Assembly: GCF_029227915.1 (NCBI RefSeq)
Contig: NC_079880.1
Location: 21,950,501 to 22,014,500, forward strand
DNA from: Hydractinia symbiolongicarpus
Taxonomy: Eukaryota; Cnidaria; Hydrozoa; Anthoathecata; Hydractiniidae
Length of the DNA: 64,000 nucleotides
Direction of reading: 5' to 3'
The stretch's first letter is position 1; the number at the start of each line of letters is the position of its first letter. A program made the translations under genes and the position numbers. The notes beneath the pieces are model-generated. The model did no database searches. It was not told where the DNA came from and was given only the letters and a program-made list of their open reading frames with translations. This document shows positions 11,291 through 21,210 of the stretch, piece by piece.

Positions 11291-11365
11291 ACGCTCCACC
11301 GTTGCGTTATTGCTTTTCAGTTACTTATGGATAGTGCGATTTAAATAAACAGAGCGACGGAGCGT
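11291..11365. repeat. Imperfect inverted repeat
   Basis: ACGCTCCACCGTTGCG at 11291 is an imperfect reverse complement of AGCGACGGAGCGT ending at 11365. It lies between the retroelement tail and the zinc-finger remnant. Confidence 0.35.
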
Positions 11366-11387
11366 CTAACCAAAGTAGATATTTCGG

Positions 11388-11866
11388 TGTACGGTTTGCA
11401 GTAAAACTTTTCGTGGAAAGTATGAGTTAAATAAACACAAAAGAATTCAGCACGACAACTTTAGATAAAACTGTGACGAGTGCTCAAAAACCTTTCGAAG
11501 CTATTCTGAGATCATAAAACTAAAGTACATATTGGTAGTTTACCTGTTGTCGTTTCAGAATGTTTTTCATGTGGTTTATGCAAGAAGCGATATAGTACTA
11601 GATCTAACTTATTGAGACACAATTGCCGCTATACCAAATCATCCAATAAACTGAATGACCAAGTTGATTTCAATGTGGCAACTGGAAACGTATTTATGTG
11701 TATTAAATGCGAGCCAACAAAACGGTTTAAACAAGTACGGTATTTGAAAGAGCACGAAAAATATTTTCATAACAAAAGAGAACTTCTATGTAATATTTGC
11801 AAGGCAGTATTTGTTACCCACTCTGCAAGATTTTATCATTGTCGAACTATACATGATACAAAATAG
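11388..11866 (+). pseudogene. C2H2 zinc-finger protein fragment
   Basis: The first finger is complete from 11388: CTVCSKTF, then H-K-R-I-Q-H, with spacing C-x2-C-x12-H-x4-H. After a TAA at 11466-11468 the same frame holds half of a second finger (CDECSKTFRSYSEIIK), whose histidine end lies in another frame just before a GTAGTT that could be a donor. A further segment follows the acceptor-like TTGTCGTTTCAG near 11559. It reads CGLCKKRY...LLRHNC, then FMCIKCEPTKRFKQVRYLKE with HEKYFH, and CNICKAVFVTHSARFYHCRT with a terminal H, giving three more fingers or degenerate fingers before the stop. It would bind nucleic acid. The stop and frame change argue for a remnant, though alternative splicing around them cannot be excluded. 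Confidence 0.5.
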
Positions 11867-12940
11867 TATTTAACTTTATGTTGATGTGGCTTTTATTGAT
11901 AGCTTTTTTTAACTCAAATTTTTACGTGTAAACCAAAATTGCTGACATAAATCTTCATTTAACTGTTAAACTTTGGCAATTTACTGTTTGATATATATGT
12001 ATATGTATTGTGTAGTGTATGTGTGTTATCAACCAAAATCTTCACCTCTTAAGTTATGTGTGTTTCCCAAGGCAAAACAGACAAATGTTTTTTTACTACT
12101 TTTACCTCCAAAGAACTTTTTGCATAATATTTGCGCATCGCATAGGCAGAAATGTAAGCAACTTATTGCATGACTACCTAAAATCTTTTTGTTTTTTATT
12201 CTGTATGTGCTTTTCAATCCAGGTTTGTAATTGTGAGTTCCAGAATTCACTTAAGCCAAGTAAATAAGTAAGTAAGTAAGAGCTTATTTGCTGAGAAATT
12301 AACTTATTATAAAAACAAAAGCCAAGGACATATACCCATTTTTTTTAAAGAAACATTTTTGGGTTTAATTGCGAGTCAACAATTAAAAGTCTTCCATAAT
12401 ATTACCCTTGTATTTGTTAAAACACGTATATAATTTGATGCTACTGCAACAAACATTGTACAATTTTTTTTCTTGTTCTTATTATTGATTATTGAACAGT
12501 CAAGAAAATTCCGAGTAGTAATTTAGTTCTCCCTAATGCCATGAGTACTTAACCTTCTCCATTGAACGAAAAAAATTTCTTGTTTGCAAAGAGAGTAGAA
12601 CCCTATTTAAACATATGCCGCGGCAAGGAACGGAAAGCTTTCAAAACAAGAATAAAATAATTATATACTCCATTTAAGTGATACCCAGATAACAGGAATA
12701 GAAAAAAATCCTACTTTAAAAATATTTCCATTATTCTTTTGCACAACTTGTAAATGTCTTGCAGCAACATTTTAATAGAGATTGAAGTATGCGCGACGGC
12801 AGGGAAATCTTAGTGAAACAGGGAAATGAATCTCCAGTTAATTGCACATAACGTTCTACTTTTATGGGGTCTAACACGCTTTTCACAAAAATCTTGAAAG
12901 AGCGCAAGTTCAACGAAAATCTATCTAATCTATTGAACAC
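11867..12940. other. No gene recognised; short AAGT microsatellite
   Basis: AT-rich spacer. An (AAGT)n tract lies at about 12257-12280. Several small frames on both strands look random. Confidence 0.5.
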
Positions 12941-13080
12941 ACGTCGAATCATTGAAAACATAACAAATCAATTTAAACGCACATCGAATCATTGAACGCA
13001 CATCGAATCATTGAACGCACATGGAATCATTGAACGCACAACAAGTCAATTTGAACGCGCATCGAATCATTGAACGCATA
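12941..13080 (+). repeat. Minisatellite with about 18-bp units
   Basis: Units of the type CGCACATCGAATCATTGAA repeat with variations (CGCACATGGAATCATTGAA, CGCGCATCGAATCATTGAA) and two diverged spacers of the form CAAxTCAATTTAAA/GAA. Confidence 0.8.
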
Positions 13081-13124
13081 TTTTGAGGGGAGAATGTATA
13101 TCTTCATGCGCTTTTCTGTTTCAG

Positions 13125-13320
13125 TATAATAAATACTCCCTAAAGGAGTCATTTTTTCCGCCGAAGGGAGTCATTTCGCTCAAAATATAAAAGCTCTTCA
13201 TCAAAAGTAAAAAAAAATCCTATAAGGGAGTCATTGTATAAGCAATTTAACGCCTAAGGGAGTTAAACATAAATGATACCCTAAAGAGCGTCGCAATGAC
13301 TCCCCTATTATTTTCAGTGT
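13125..13320. repeat. AAGGGAGTCATT-type degenerate repeat
   Basis: The block AAGG(G)AGTCATT occurs at 13144, 13166 and 13226. Related AAGGGAGTT and the reverse-oriented AATGACTCCCCTA lie near 13256 and 13297, and ACTCCCTAAAGGAGT is itself palindromic. This could be a small decayed MITE. Confidence 0.4.
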
Positions 13321-13339
13321 AGTAGTACGTATTGTATTG

Positions 13340-13510
13340 TGTACAGCGGCTTGTTTGGTTCAATTAACTTGAATCTGCAGACTATCCTTGCAAAAAGGAA
13401 GATCTTGCACTACATTTTGATCTTTAGAGGATGTAACCTCTACAATTTTAACTGGAAGGGTCATTAGACTTGTTTCATCATTATAGCTTGTTGTCTTGTT
13501 ATCTCATAAT
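13340..13510 (+). repeat. Dispersed tail repeat T, copy 3
   Basis: It contains GCAAAAAGGAAGATCTTGCA, ATGTAACCTCTACAATTT, TCATTATAGCTTGTTG and TTATCTCATAATCA in the order seen at 505-645 and 11160-11290. Confidence 0.6.
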
Positions 13511-13526
13511 CAGCTGGATTATATTG

Positions 13527-13605
13527 CGGGCGTTTCGCGCACTTACACAATCCTCTAACTTTATTTAATAAAATCTCAGTCGATCTAATACTGATTATTT
13601 CGACC
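13527..13605 (+). repeat. Hairpin repeat R, copy 2
   Basis: Diverged partner of 2439-2530. It lies directly past the C-terminal end of the minus-strand recombinase gene, where a terminal repeat of a tyrosine recombinase retroelement would be. Confidence 0.4.
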
Positions 13606-13709
13606 CTGTATGATACCAGACCCACACACACATCCTCTGTTAAAAGCGTTACATAGCAGAAATTAATAAAAGTATATATAAATCGAAATAACACGATCTC
13701 ATTCCCCAC

Positions 13710-14551
13710 AGAGAAATTTTTTACACCACCGACTTTGGCCTAATATATCACGAAAAGATGCACCTGCTACTTCTGCCCTTGAAGTGGAGGCAGATCGTGT
13801 TATATGACCCTTGAACTTAGAGACGTCTACCCAAAAGAAGCTAAAACATCTTTCATCCGCCTAGATATTGTAGATGGATGGACTTCAACATGCGGGGATA
13901 TATATCTTTGAAAAATAGAGATTTAGTAACATTTACCCCACGCCAATCAGAAGTTCTTTTTAAATATTCCCTTAATGCAGAATTAACGCAGAGTTCCTTA
14001 TCTTTTTCAAATGAATAAAATTCTAAGGCTGGAGGTTCATTTCATTTCCTCCAACTTTTGTGCAATTTATGAAATTAAAAGTAAATTTGTCTTCACCAAA
14101 ATTCATATATCATATTTATATATTTATATAACCCTAAACACCAAATGCTAGAAGCTCTTGATGCAAAAATTAAAGCCATTAGAATAACTAACTTGTATGT
14201 TAATTCTTGAATATTTATGCCACCACAATCACCCCATTTCAGTTTAATAAAATCTAAAACTTGTTGAGCATCCTAAGTACAAACATACTTGGCTGTTGCG
14301 GTCTGGAATTAAATACACCGTTTAACTGCGCACACACATGTTAATGTTGACCTACTTTAATACCATTATTTCTTTCGTGATAGGCCGAAGTAGTTGACCT
14401 ATGATTATTAATGGAGCGGTATGCATAACCTTTCTCATAAAGAAAAGCTAAGTACTCCAAATTAAAATTTAAAGAGCACCGAAATGGGTCAACTTTTTTC
14501 CTACAACAACAGCTACTCCATCTATTCCAGGGCGAATTGTAATTGACTGTT
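13710..14551 (-). pseudogene. Tyrosine recombinase of a DIRS- or Crypton-like element, decayed
   Basis: Reading the minus strand from 14551, the core-binding domain comes first (WNRWSSCCCRKKVDPFRC, NLEYLAFLYEKGYAYRSINN, HRSTTSAYHERNN). Then come LDFIKLKWGDCG, ELTYKLVILMALIFASRASS with the first catalytic Arg, FEKDKELCVNSALREYLKRT, DWRGVNVTKSLFF, and GHITRSASTSRAEVAG with the HxxR of the active site. The tail near 13720 is degraded, and no clear Tyr nucleophile is left. Tyrosine recombinases of this group integrate circular element copies. Several frame changes are needed to read it through. The length, about 270 codons, is near full size. Part of it (14218-14551) is duplicated at 15141-15419. 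Confidence 0.65.
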
Positions 14552-14559
14552 GAATTTTT

Positions 14560-14755
14560 ATGTTAACGTTCAAGATGAAGCGCGAACTAGAGCGGTGGAT
14601 ATTATGCCGAACAGCCCGAAGCATGTCGGATATAACATCTTCCCCTTTGTTTCCAGCATGCTATGTACTATATGACAAAGGTTCTAAATAACAAAATAGT
14701 AACATAAAATAAGAATATACATAAAATGTCTTCTGTGTACACTATTGTCTCTCGC
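14560..14755 (-). other. Gypsy element 3' untranslated region, polypurine tract and start of LTR
   Basis: On the minus strand, after the pol stop, an AT-rich stretch leads to the purine tract AAACAAAGGGGAAGA (about 14657-14671). TGTTATATCCGACATGC and GGGCTGTTCGGC follow at once. A purine tract followed by TGT is the usual boundary between a Gypsy 3' region and its LTR. The LTR is cut off where recombinase sequence begins at 14551. Confidence 0.5.
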
Positions 14756-15140
14756 TTAGAAGTCCTCGTAATCTGCAGGTGTTTTCCTCTTCACTTGACT
14801 GGCTGAAGTTGTAACATATGTTTTTTCGGAACCTTCGGTTCGTGTCTTATCAGACGTTGTTTCTTCTGATCGTTCGTCATCGGAATCACTATCGACATAT
14901 AGGATGGTTTCATCTGAATGGCTTTCTTATTCGGTTTTGTGTTGAGTTGGTAGAGCGTTTGAACCCTGTGCATGTAATGTACTGACCGTCACCGCTGGTT
15001 CCGAGTCCTCCAGCGTAAGTGTATGAACTTTTCTGTTGTCTTTAACATTTCGGCGTGGTACTGTTCTATTTGCTAATTTAATTGTATAATATCGTGGAGC
15101 AATCTTAGCGATTATTGTTCCTTTTGTACTCCATTCCTTG
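14756..15140 (-). pseudogene. Gypsy pol, C-terminal end of integrase
   Basis: The minus strand encodes KEWSTKGTIIAKIAPRYYTI and then RTVPRRNVKDNRKVHTL, a chromodomain-like or GPY-type tail of Gypsy integrase. After frame changes near 14930, the reading reaches RKTPADYEDF and a stop at 14756-14758. The upstream part of the same gene resumes at 15520-15790. The two halves are separated by a 379-bp insertion flanked by CCATTCCTTG. Confidence 0.6.
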
Positions 15141-15419
15141 TACCACAATCACCCCATTTCAGTTTAATAAAATCTAAAACTTGTTGAGCATCCCAAATAC
15201 AAACATGTTTATGTTGACCTACTTTAATACTATTATTTCTTTCGTGATAGGCCGAAGTAGTTGACCTATGATTATTAATGGAGCGGTATGCATAACCTTT
15301 CTCATAAAGAAAAGCTAAGTACTCCAAATTAAAATTTAAAGGGCACCGAAATGGGTCAACTTTTTTCCTACAACAACAGCTACTCCATCTATTCCAGGGC
15401 GAATTGTAATTGACTGTTT
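15141..15419 (-). pseudogene. Second copy of the recombinase core-binding region
   Basis: Nearly identical to 14218-14551 but with a small deletion; it encodes NLEYLAFLYEKGYAYRSINN, RSTTSAYHERNNSIKVGQH and LDFIKLKWGDCG. It is inserted inside the Gypsy pol gene together with 15420-15519. Confidence 0.65.
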
Positions 15420-15519
15420 TATGTTACTCTTTTGTTATTTAGAACCTTTGTCATATAGTACATAGCATGCTGAAAACAAAGGGGAAGATGTTATATCCGA
15501 CATGCTTCGGGCTGTTCGG
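15420..15519 (+). repeat. Inverted copy of the Gypsy 3' end
   Basis: This is the reverse complement of about 14622-14708. It shares TTATTTAGAACCTTTGTCAT, AGTACATAGCATGCTG, the purine tract AAACAAAGGGGAAG and TGTTATATCCGACATGCTTC. It is joined to the recombinase fragment, and the pair is inserted in inverted sense into Gypsy pol. Confidence 0.7.
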
Positions 15520-15790
15520 CCATTCCTTGAATAGCAACTGGTTGGTCCTCTCTGAAGGCGGTTTGTTCGTTAGTGCTATGACTTTGCCTGAAATATTGTT
15601 TCTGAATTTGTCGCTCCTTGCTTATGTCTTTTGTAGCATGGCCAACTGGTGGCTGTACATATGTGAGCAGATTAGCATGTAGTTTTCCTCCCATCAATAA
15701 CTCTGCTATACTGCATCCATTTTTAAGTGTTGAGTTTCTGCGGGTGATGTATTTGTGTTTCTTATCACATTATACTTTTGAGCTACGAAT
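15520..15790 (-). pseudogene. Gypsy pol, integrase C-terminal part upstream of the insertion
   Basis: The minus strand reads KNGCSIAELLMGGKLHANLL, TYVQPPVGHATKDISKERQI, QKQYFRQSHSTNEQTAFRED and QPVAIQG. The ELLMGRKLR-like block and the K-x2-Q-K-x-Y-[FY]-D-R-like block are typical of the region after the integrase core. One base is out of register with the downstream half. Confidence 0.6.
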
Positions 15791-16106
15791 GACTTTGGTT
15801 TCCCATTTTCTATTGGAACGCCTTGAATTTGTCTTCAATGGAAGTTTTTTTATTCTTTTAAGGCGTGGACGTCTGTTATTATAAAATCGAATGCATGCAT
15901 TTAATAAAACCTAAACTTTCGAACTTTTAAAACGTTCAAATTTCGATATTTTTCTTTTATTAGGGTAAAGAGTTTCCAAAGTATGAAACGTTTCATAGAT
16001 AATATTTTGAGAGATCGACATCGATTATTCCTTATTTCAAGGAGAATTACCAATTGTGCTTGCACAGGAATATGAAATAACCTCATTTATGATGGACTAA
16101 CCTGAG

Positions 16107-16286
16107 TATCGCGAGCCATGGACTCCTATCGTTGGAGACGTCTTACAATGCCAAATGGAGCCAGACGATGCTGTAGACAAATATGCACTAGCAGTGATGA
16201 ATATAGATAGAGTTGTTGGACACTTGTTGATAGGGAAAAGTGAGGACTTTTTTTCAAAGCAGATGTTTGCAATATGGCAACAGTAA
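16107..16286 (+). pseudogene. HIRAN-like domain fragment
   Basis: A 59-codon frame reads YREPWTPIVGDVLQCQMEPD, then DAVDKYALAVMNIDRVVGHL. This W-x-P-x-x-G-x-x-L...E..N-x-x-D-x-[YF]-A-x-A-V-x-x...VVGH pattern is that of HIRAN-like domains in multicopy cnidarian proteins. HIRAN domains bind nucleic acid ends in SNF2 helicases; the role in these short proteins is unknown. No upstream start or exon is clear, and the usual GYHVY lead-in is missing, so this is probably a retained exon or fragment. Confidence 0.45.
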
Positions 16287-18085
16287 AAAAATTTCCCTGC
16301 AAAATGACATTCATAGAAAAAGAACTTGTTTTAATGATACTCATAGAAAAAAACTTGCTTCTAATACATTATTGTTTTTTTTTAGACTTAAATAAAAGTT
16401 GGATATGTCGGGATATTCGAAAAACCGAAGTTTGTGAACTGTAAATTAGTTTTTTGTGCCATTAGATAACAGAGGAACAAGAAAACTTTGCTAATTTATA
16501 GACCGGTGTACCGAAGGGATAGGACATAGTTCTAAAAGATAGACATCCGTTCATACATTTTCTATTAACCTTCAACAAAATTTGCACACTGTTAATTGTT
16601 TAAGAAGGAGTGTGTGAACAACCGAAACATCGCATACATTGTAGTTTCTCGTATCAATTTACTATAGCTGCAATTCTTCATCATCGTAAAGGATGAAGTC
16701 ATGCACAAGGTTTGTTTCCGTATTTTCACGAATAAAAATGACTTTTAGAAGCAGTAAAGAAGGTTGTTTTCTTATCTGTGAACGTCCGTTGTAAAGAAAA
16801 CCAAACGTTGAAACAATTTTTCCTTAATATGTTAGTTAGTTACTAACAAGTTTATGTTTATCTTGGAAAAGTATTTTTAGGTTTTTTATCAAACTGTTAT
16901 ATTTTCAAAACGTGAACTGTTTAAAAACGGTTGAGGAACTCGATGCTTCTTGAGTAACAAGCTAGCAACCAAAATTTCTAACAAGCTACTCGATGTCAAA
17001 TGGTGAAGGTTAGGTGTCAAGTCAGAGTATAGTTCAAGCATGTTCTGGTAGTAGAAATTCGTTCTGTATTTCGTAATATGTTTCAAACGCATTAAAAAGT
17101 TGATTCAAGTTGAATCAAAAGAAAATATTTAAACAACTACAAATTATTTTTGAAAATGAAGTAAGCGACTTCGTTCAAATTTAGAATCACCAAAAATAAG
17201 GAACCTGTTCACAAACCTTTAGAACTAAAAATATTTTAAATTTAGAGTAAACTTTTAGAACTAGACCGTACACCAAGTTTCTTATAAAAAAAAGTGTACA
17301 ATTCGTGTTTGAGTTACAAAGACAATATACGCTAGGGACAAAAAAGCGCTAGAATTAAAGAGGTGTTCGAGTTACGGAAATTCGAGTAATAGAAATATGA
17401 ATTTTACGTGTCTCACTAAAATCGTAAAATTGTTTTGTTGAAATTTTCACAGGAATAAAAACAAAGCAAAATATGTGGAAAAAGAACATTCATATAAAGG
17501 TGAAAGAGAAAAAAGTCAAAAAAGACCACCAAACCTCAACAAGGCCACTTCCGAACCAAAATTGCTTTCCTTGTCTTATCTCGGATCGTTGCACGTTCTT
17601 CACCTTCCTTCAAATTTCATAGCCCATAAAGAACTTGGATTTTTATTCATAAAATCAGCCTATATCGGATTTGTTATTTGTACCTTGAAAAGTGCGTTGT
17701 CTTAAACGAAGGATGTATAGAAACAATATTTGATTGAATTTTTTAAATTGTGTAATACCAACTGCAGGAAGTGCAGAGTGCTGGATTTATTTAGAATGTG
17801 TAATCAAACTCGCGTTATTAGATTACCCAAAATTTGCAGTTTCAAACTAAATACGTTAATTAAAATTATAAGTTTATTAAAAGTAATTACCATAGAACAA
17901 ACTGTATACGAAAGAATAAAACCTTTTCCATAGTTGTTCGCTACTAATTGTTCCTGTTTGTTCTTCCGAAATGAAATAAAATAAAAAACTGTAATTTGGT
18001 TTATTCTAGCAACTAAATCAAAAAATTCTAGGAACCACTCTCAAATTTCCTTTAGTATCTAAAACTAATGCGTTGTTCACTCTTA
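16287..18085. other. No gene recognised
   Basis: About 1.8 kb of AT-rich DNA. Small frames at 16889-17092 (-), 17475-17705 (+) and 17730-17933 (+) show no family pattern or splice context. Confidence 0.5.
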
Positions 18086-18643
18086 GGGAATGATCATATC
18101 AGGCGGGTTGGTTCAATGCCGCCATGATTAAAAGAAAATCTATTGATAGACTCAACTCGGCTGGTGCTGATTACATGAGGCTGGTTGAAAATGGGTTGGC
18201 TGGCTTGTAGAGTCAGCTCGCTTTTTAACTGAGTCAGTTGCCTTATAGTAAGCTGGCTCGTTCATGTAGCTTATCCCGGGATAGAAACGAGTCGGTGCAT
18301 TCGAAGTAGCTTAAGAATAATGGTAGACAAGAGAAGACACCAGTGATTGTAAAGAACGTCCTGCACACACTAGCTCTAGCAGAAGTACTTTTTTCATAAA
18401 CAGATGACTAAAAGTAAATTTTTGGGGAAATCGAACTTACATGAACAAAAGTAAAATGTTTGTTAACAGCTTCTAAACATTGTTCGTGAAAACCAACATT
18501 TATTGATATATTAGCCGTTTTTTTTACTAAATGCGTTCGCCATTTTAATTTCCCCTGGGGCGAGTTATCTCGGTTTTAGCACTTTTAAACTTTTTTTGTA
18601 AATGAGCCAGCCCTGGGTCAACCCGCCTCACATAAACATTCCT
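18086..18643. mobile_element. Nonautonomous TIR element, about 560 bp
   Basis: The left end GGGAATGATCATATCAGGCG and the right end (reverse complement) AGGAATGTTTATGTGAGGCG share an inverted repeat that continues into GGTTG. The interior has GGCTGGTT/GGCTGGCT repeats and no coding frame. Target duplication is not clear (CTTAG left, TTTAG right). Confidence 0.55.
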
Positions 18644-19108
18644 TTAGCTGGGTATGTAGTCTTCATCTTTTAAAACTTTATTTGTGATTACTTTGTAGTG
18701 TTATCAGAATCACCGGCCCGTGCTATTATTTTGAATATTACAATACTATTTTAATTATAAGTGTTTCATTATTTATTTAATTATTTGATACAAATACAGC
18801 AATAGAAAACAAATATACATGTTAATTATCTTAAAAATGTTTCTTTACTTTAAGGTCCTCTGGGAATAAGAACAAATAATAAGAAAGCTTTTCTTGACAA
18901 CTCAATAAAGACTATCACAAGATTTAGTGATTCCAGCATCATTTTTAGCAAGGATTAATAACGAAAAGGTAAAAGTATGTTTGCGCGATAATTTTTATCG
19001 ACTTTATTGCAACGAGCGTATTCCTGTGAGGTTTTCTATGGGATAACAACTAGTGTGCTTTAAATCATAGCTGTATTCTGTCTGGGTAAATACCTTCGTC
19101 TTCGCTCA
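18644..19108. other. No gene recognised
   Basis: AT-rich spacer between a TIR element and the HECT-like fragment. Confidence 0.5.
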
Positions 19109-19525
19109 TTAAATCGATTTTAATTCCCAGTGTTGATAAAATTTAAGTACTGCTAAGCAACCTTCTGCATCACATGCTAAAACAACATCTCTAAACCAGC
19201 GAAATGCAAGTTTTTGTTTTTCGTTGTTCTTTGGAACTGGTTTAAGGTTAAATAATTTAATCATAACGGAAGCATCAATGGCTGCATTTAAGTCAAAGAA
19301 AAATGTCTTGAACATATCTTTTAGACCTTCCCTAATCACTTTGAATTGTTTCTCTTGTTTCAATACAAGTTCTTCATTGACAAGCATGGAGAGTAATGTT
19401 TCTTTATTTGTTACATTGACTTTAGTTGTTACATCCCATTAGGAACCATTATCAAATTCTTTAAATGCTGGGCCATCTTCCGAATCAAAAATAGCCTTGA
19501 TATCATCTGTAGTAGTATTCTCAGT
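19109..19525 (-). pseudogene. HECT-type E3 ligase-like C-terminal fragment
   Basis: An acceptor (TGGTAAAATTTTGCAG) precedes the first base at 19525. The minus strand then reads TENTTTDDIKAIFDSEDGPA, F-K-E-F-D-N-G-S, a TAA at about 19440, and continues in frame with LLVNEELVLK-like sequence (SMLVNEELVLKQEKQFKVIR). It goes on through KLFNLKPVPKNNEKQKLAFR and WFRDVVLACDAEGCLAVLKF to a stop at 19109. This resembles the region before the HECT catalytic Cys in multicopy cnidarian and fish HECT-like proteins. The stop and the lack of the catalytic segment suggest a remnant. Confidence in the family is limited. Confidence 0.35.
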
Positions 19526-19749
19526 CTGCAAAATTTTACCAAATGTAATTAAACGGTATATCTTCAACAGATATATGAGTAAGGATCAGATTGTCACTCT
19601 CTTCATACATATAGAGACTTCCTTCAAAGTTTTTTTATATATTGAATTTTCAAATAGTAGTTGCCACTAATGTTTATCTTTTTGGATAAAACAGACAGTA
19701 AATTTTCTGTACAGGTATCACTTTCCATATTAGGAGCGTCATATCCCAT

Positions 19750-20182
19750 AATGTGGACTGATATCAACTCATTCCTGACACGATAAAGTGTCTGTTACGG
19801 AAACACGAAAGGCGATATATAAAGGACAGGAATACTGTGGGTTTTTCCACAGGTGTACGACTAGTCTCTTTAATAATAGCCGTATTCCGTCTGTCTGTGT
19901 GTCCGCGAAAGCCGTGTCCCGTAACGGAAACACGAATTTTTAAAATGCGCATCAATACCAAATGCGATATATTTCTGTCCACTTTGTTGCAACGGGTTAA
20001 TTTGAAGGACGGGCGACCCCGTGGATTTTTCCACGGGCTAACGACTTCTATATTATAATACCCGTATACGTCTGTCTGTCTGTCACGCAAAATGGTAGCT
20101 TCGCTGCGCAATAGCGAGAAGCACGCATTGTGGTATAAAAAGGACGGGCGAAGCCGTGGATTTTCCACGGGCTAACGACTAG
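19750..20182 (+). mobile_element. Short Helitron-like units in plus-strand tandem
   Basis: Three units abut. The first ends with the hairpin CTGTGGGTTTTTCCACAG then GTGTACGACTAG at 19864. The second starts TCTCTTTAATAATAGCCGTA at 19865 and ends near 20045 with CCCGTGGATTTTTCCACGGG plus CTAACGACT. The third starts near 20046 and ends with CCGTGGATTTTCCACGG and CTAACGACTAG at 20182. A hairpin followed six to eight bases later by CTAG, with a start in TC, is the Helitron pattern. Another TCTATAATAATAG remnant follows. Confidence 0.55.
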
Positions 20183-20392
20183 TCTATAATAATAGTTAAA
20201 CTGTTTTCAACTTGGTAAGTGAATGCTACTCTGTGCTAACGATGTACGAAATAACGATGGAACAAGCAAAATGGCAAGCAAAAATATGTACTGTCAACGG
20301 GGTTTTCAACGGGTTTACAACAACTTAATAATATTGTTTGGAGCTGTTCTATTAATTATTTTAAATAATATACTTGATTCAACTTTCTTTAG

Positions 20393-21210
20393 ATGGACTT
20401 CAAGTTTTTAGTCTTTCTTATCTTCGTGGTGGGTGTATTAGCCGGTACGTAGATCATTTTTAATTTTCACGCGGTAAATATTATGTTAAGGAAACAAGTG
20501 ATCAGGAATGTACCAAATAAAATTGTATATTATGGTAATATTCAAATTAAGGAGCGTGAAAGTTGACTTATATCGTTTTGATTTTTTGAAAATTCAGTTT
20601 TCAAGATTTAGAATATCATGTGGCAGCTGGAAATCATGTAAAGTGCTGTTATCAATCAATTATAATAAGTGGGTTTTAAAATGCGTGCAAAATATGTTGA
20701 AAGCACCAAACTGAATGGTTAAACTGTTAAATACAACACTTCACTTTTAATGCATAATTAGTGAACTTGAATTAGAAACTCTCAATAACCGTTTTTTATA
20801 TGAAGTCAAGTCTTGTAAATTTCAAGAACTGGTATCTGTCAAAATTTGCTGTAATACAGTTATTATTTTGTAATTCATTTGTTGTAGGAAGACAAGCAGG
20901 TCGGGACTTTCACAAACATGACGAAGATGACGAACCAGGTAATATAAAATAAAAGTAAATATCTTACGCTAATAATAATGTTATTCTTTTGCAATACTAA
21001 AAACTTTTCCACATTCTTATATTTTTTCTAGAAATGGATATTGTGGCCTACGGACGCAGCCCACGATCAATACCGAAGTGTAAGTATAGCAAAACAACTC
21101 CTGGTATCAAAATATCAACTTAGACTTCTTGTACTTTCGTCTTTTTTTCTGCTTCTTTAGTTTTGCAACTACCAACAAAGCCAGCAAGAAGAAGATCACA
21201 ACGAAAGTAA
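20393..21210 (+). CDS. Secreted small basic peptide precursor, four exons
   Basis: Exons are 20393-20444, 20888-20938, 21032-21079 and 21161-21210, with donors GTACGT, GTAATA, GTAAGT and acceptors TTGTAG, TTCTAG, TTTTAG. All three introns are phase 1 and the frame closes exactly at TAA 21208-21210, about 66 residues. Exon 1 is a signal peptide (MDFKFLVFLIFVVGVLAG). Exon 2 is acidic (FHKHDEDDEPE), exon 3 has YGRSPRSIPK and exon 4 ends in a very basic tail (PARRRSQRK). There are no cysteines. Signal peptide, acidic spacer and cationic C-terminus is the layout of arminin-type antimicrobial peptides of hydrozoans and of some neuropeptide precursors; I do not recognise the sequence itself. An AG (CTTTCTTTAG) sits immediately before the ATG, so a 5' UTR intron or a spliced leader is possible. 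Confidence 0.6.

Noticed and set aside
17475-17705. Plus-strand frame of 76 codons beginning with an ATG
   Set aside because: No splice context or family pattern; part of the sequence is vaguely like the ACAAACCTCA area of the Helitron-like units, so a decayed repeat is more likely.
19764-20168. Minus-strand frame of 134 codons
   Set aside because: It spans three short Helitron-like units, and its repeated peptide pattern reflects the hairpin ends and not a protein.
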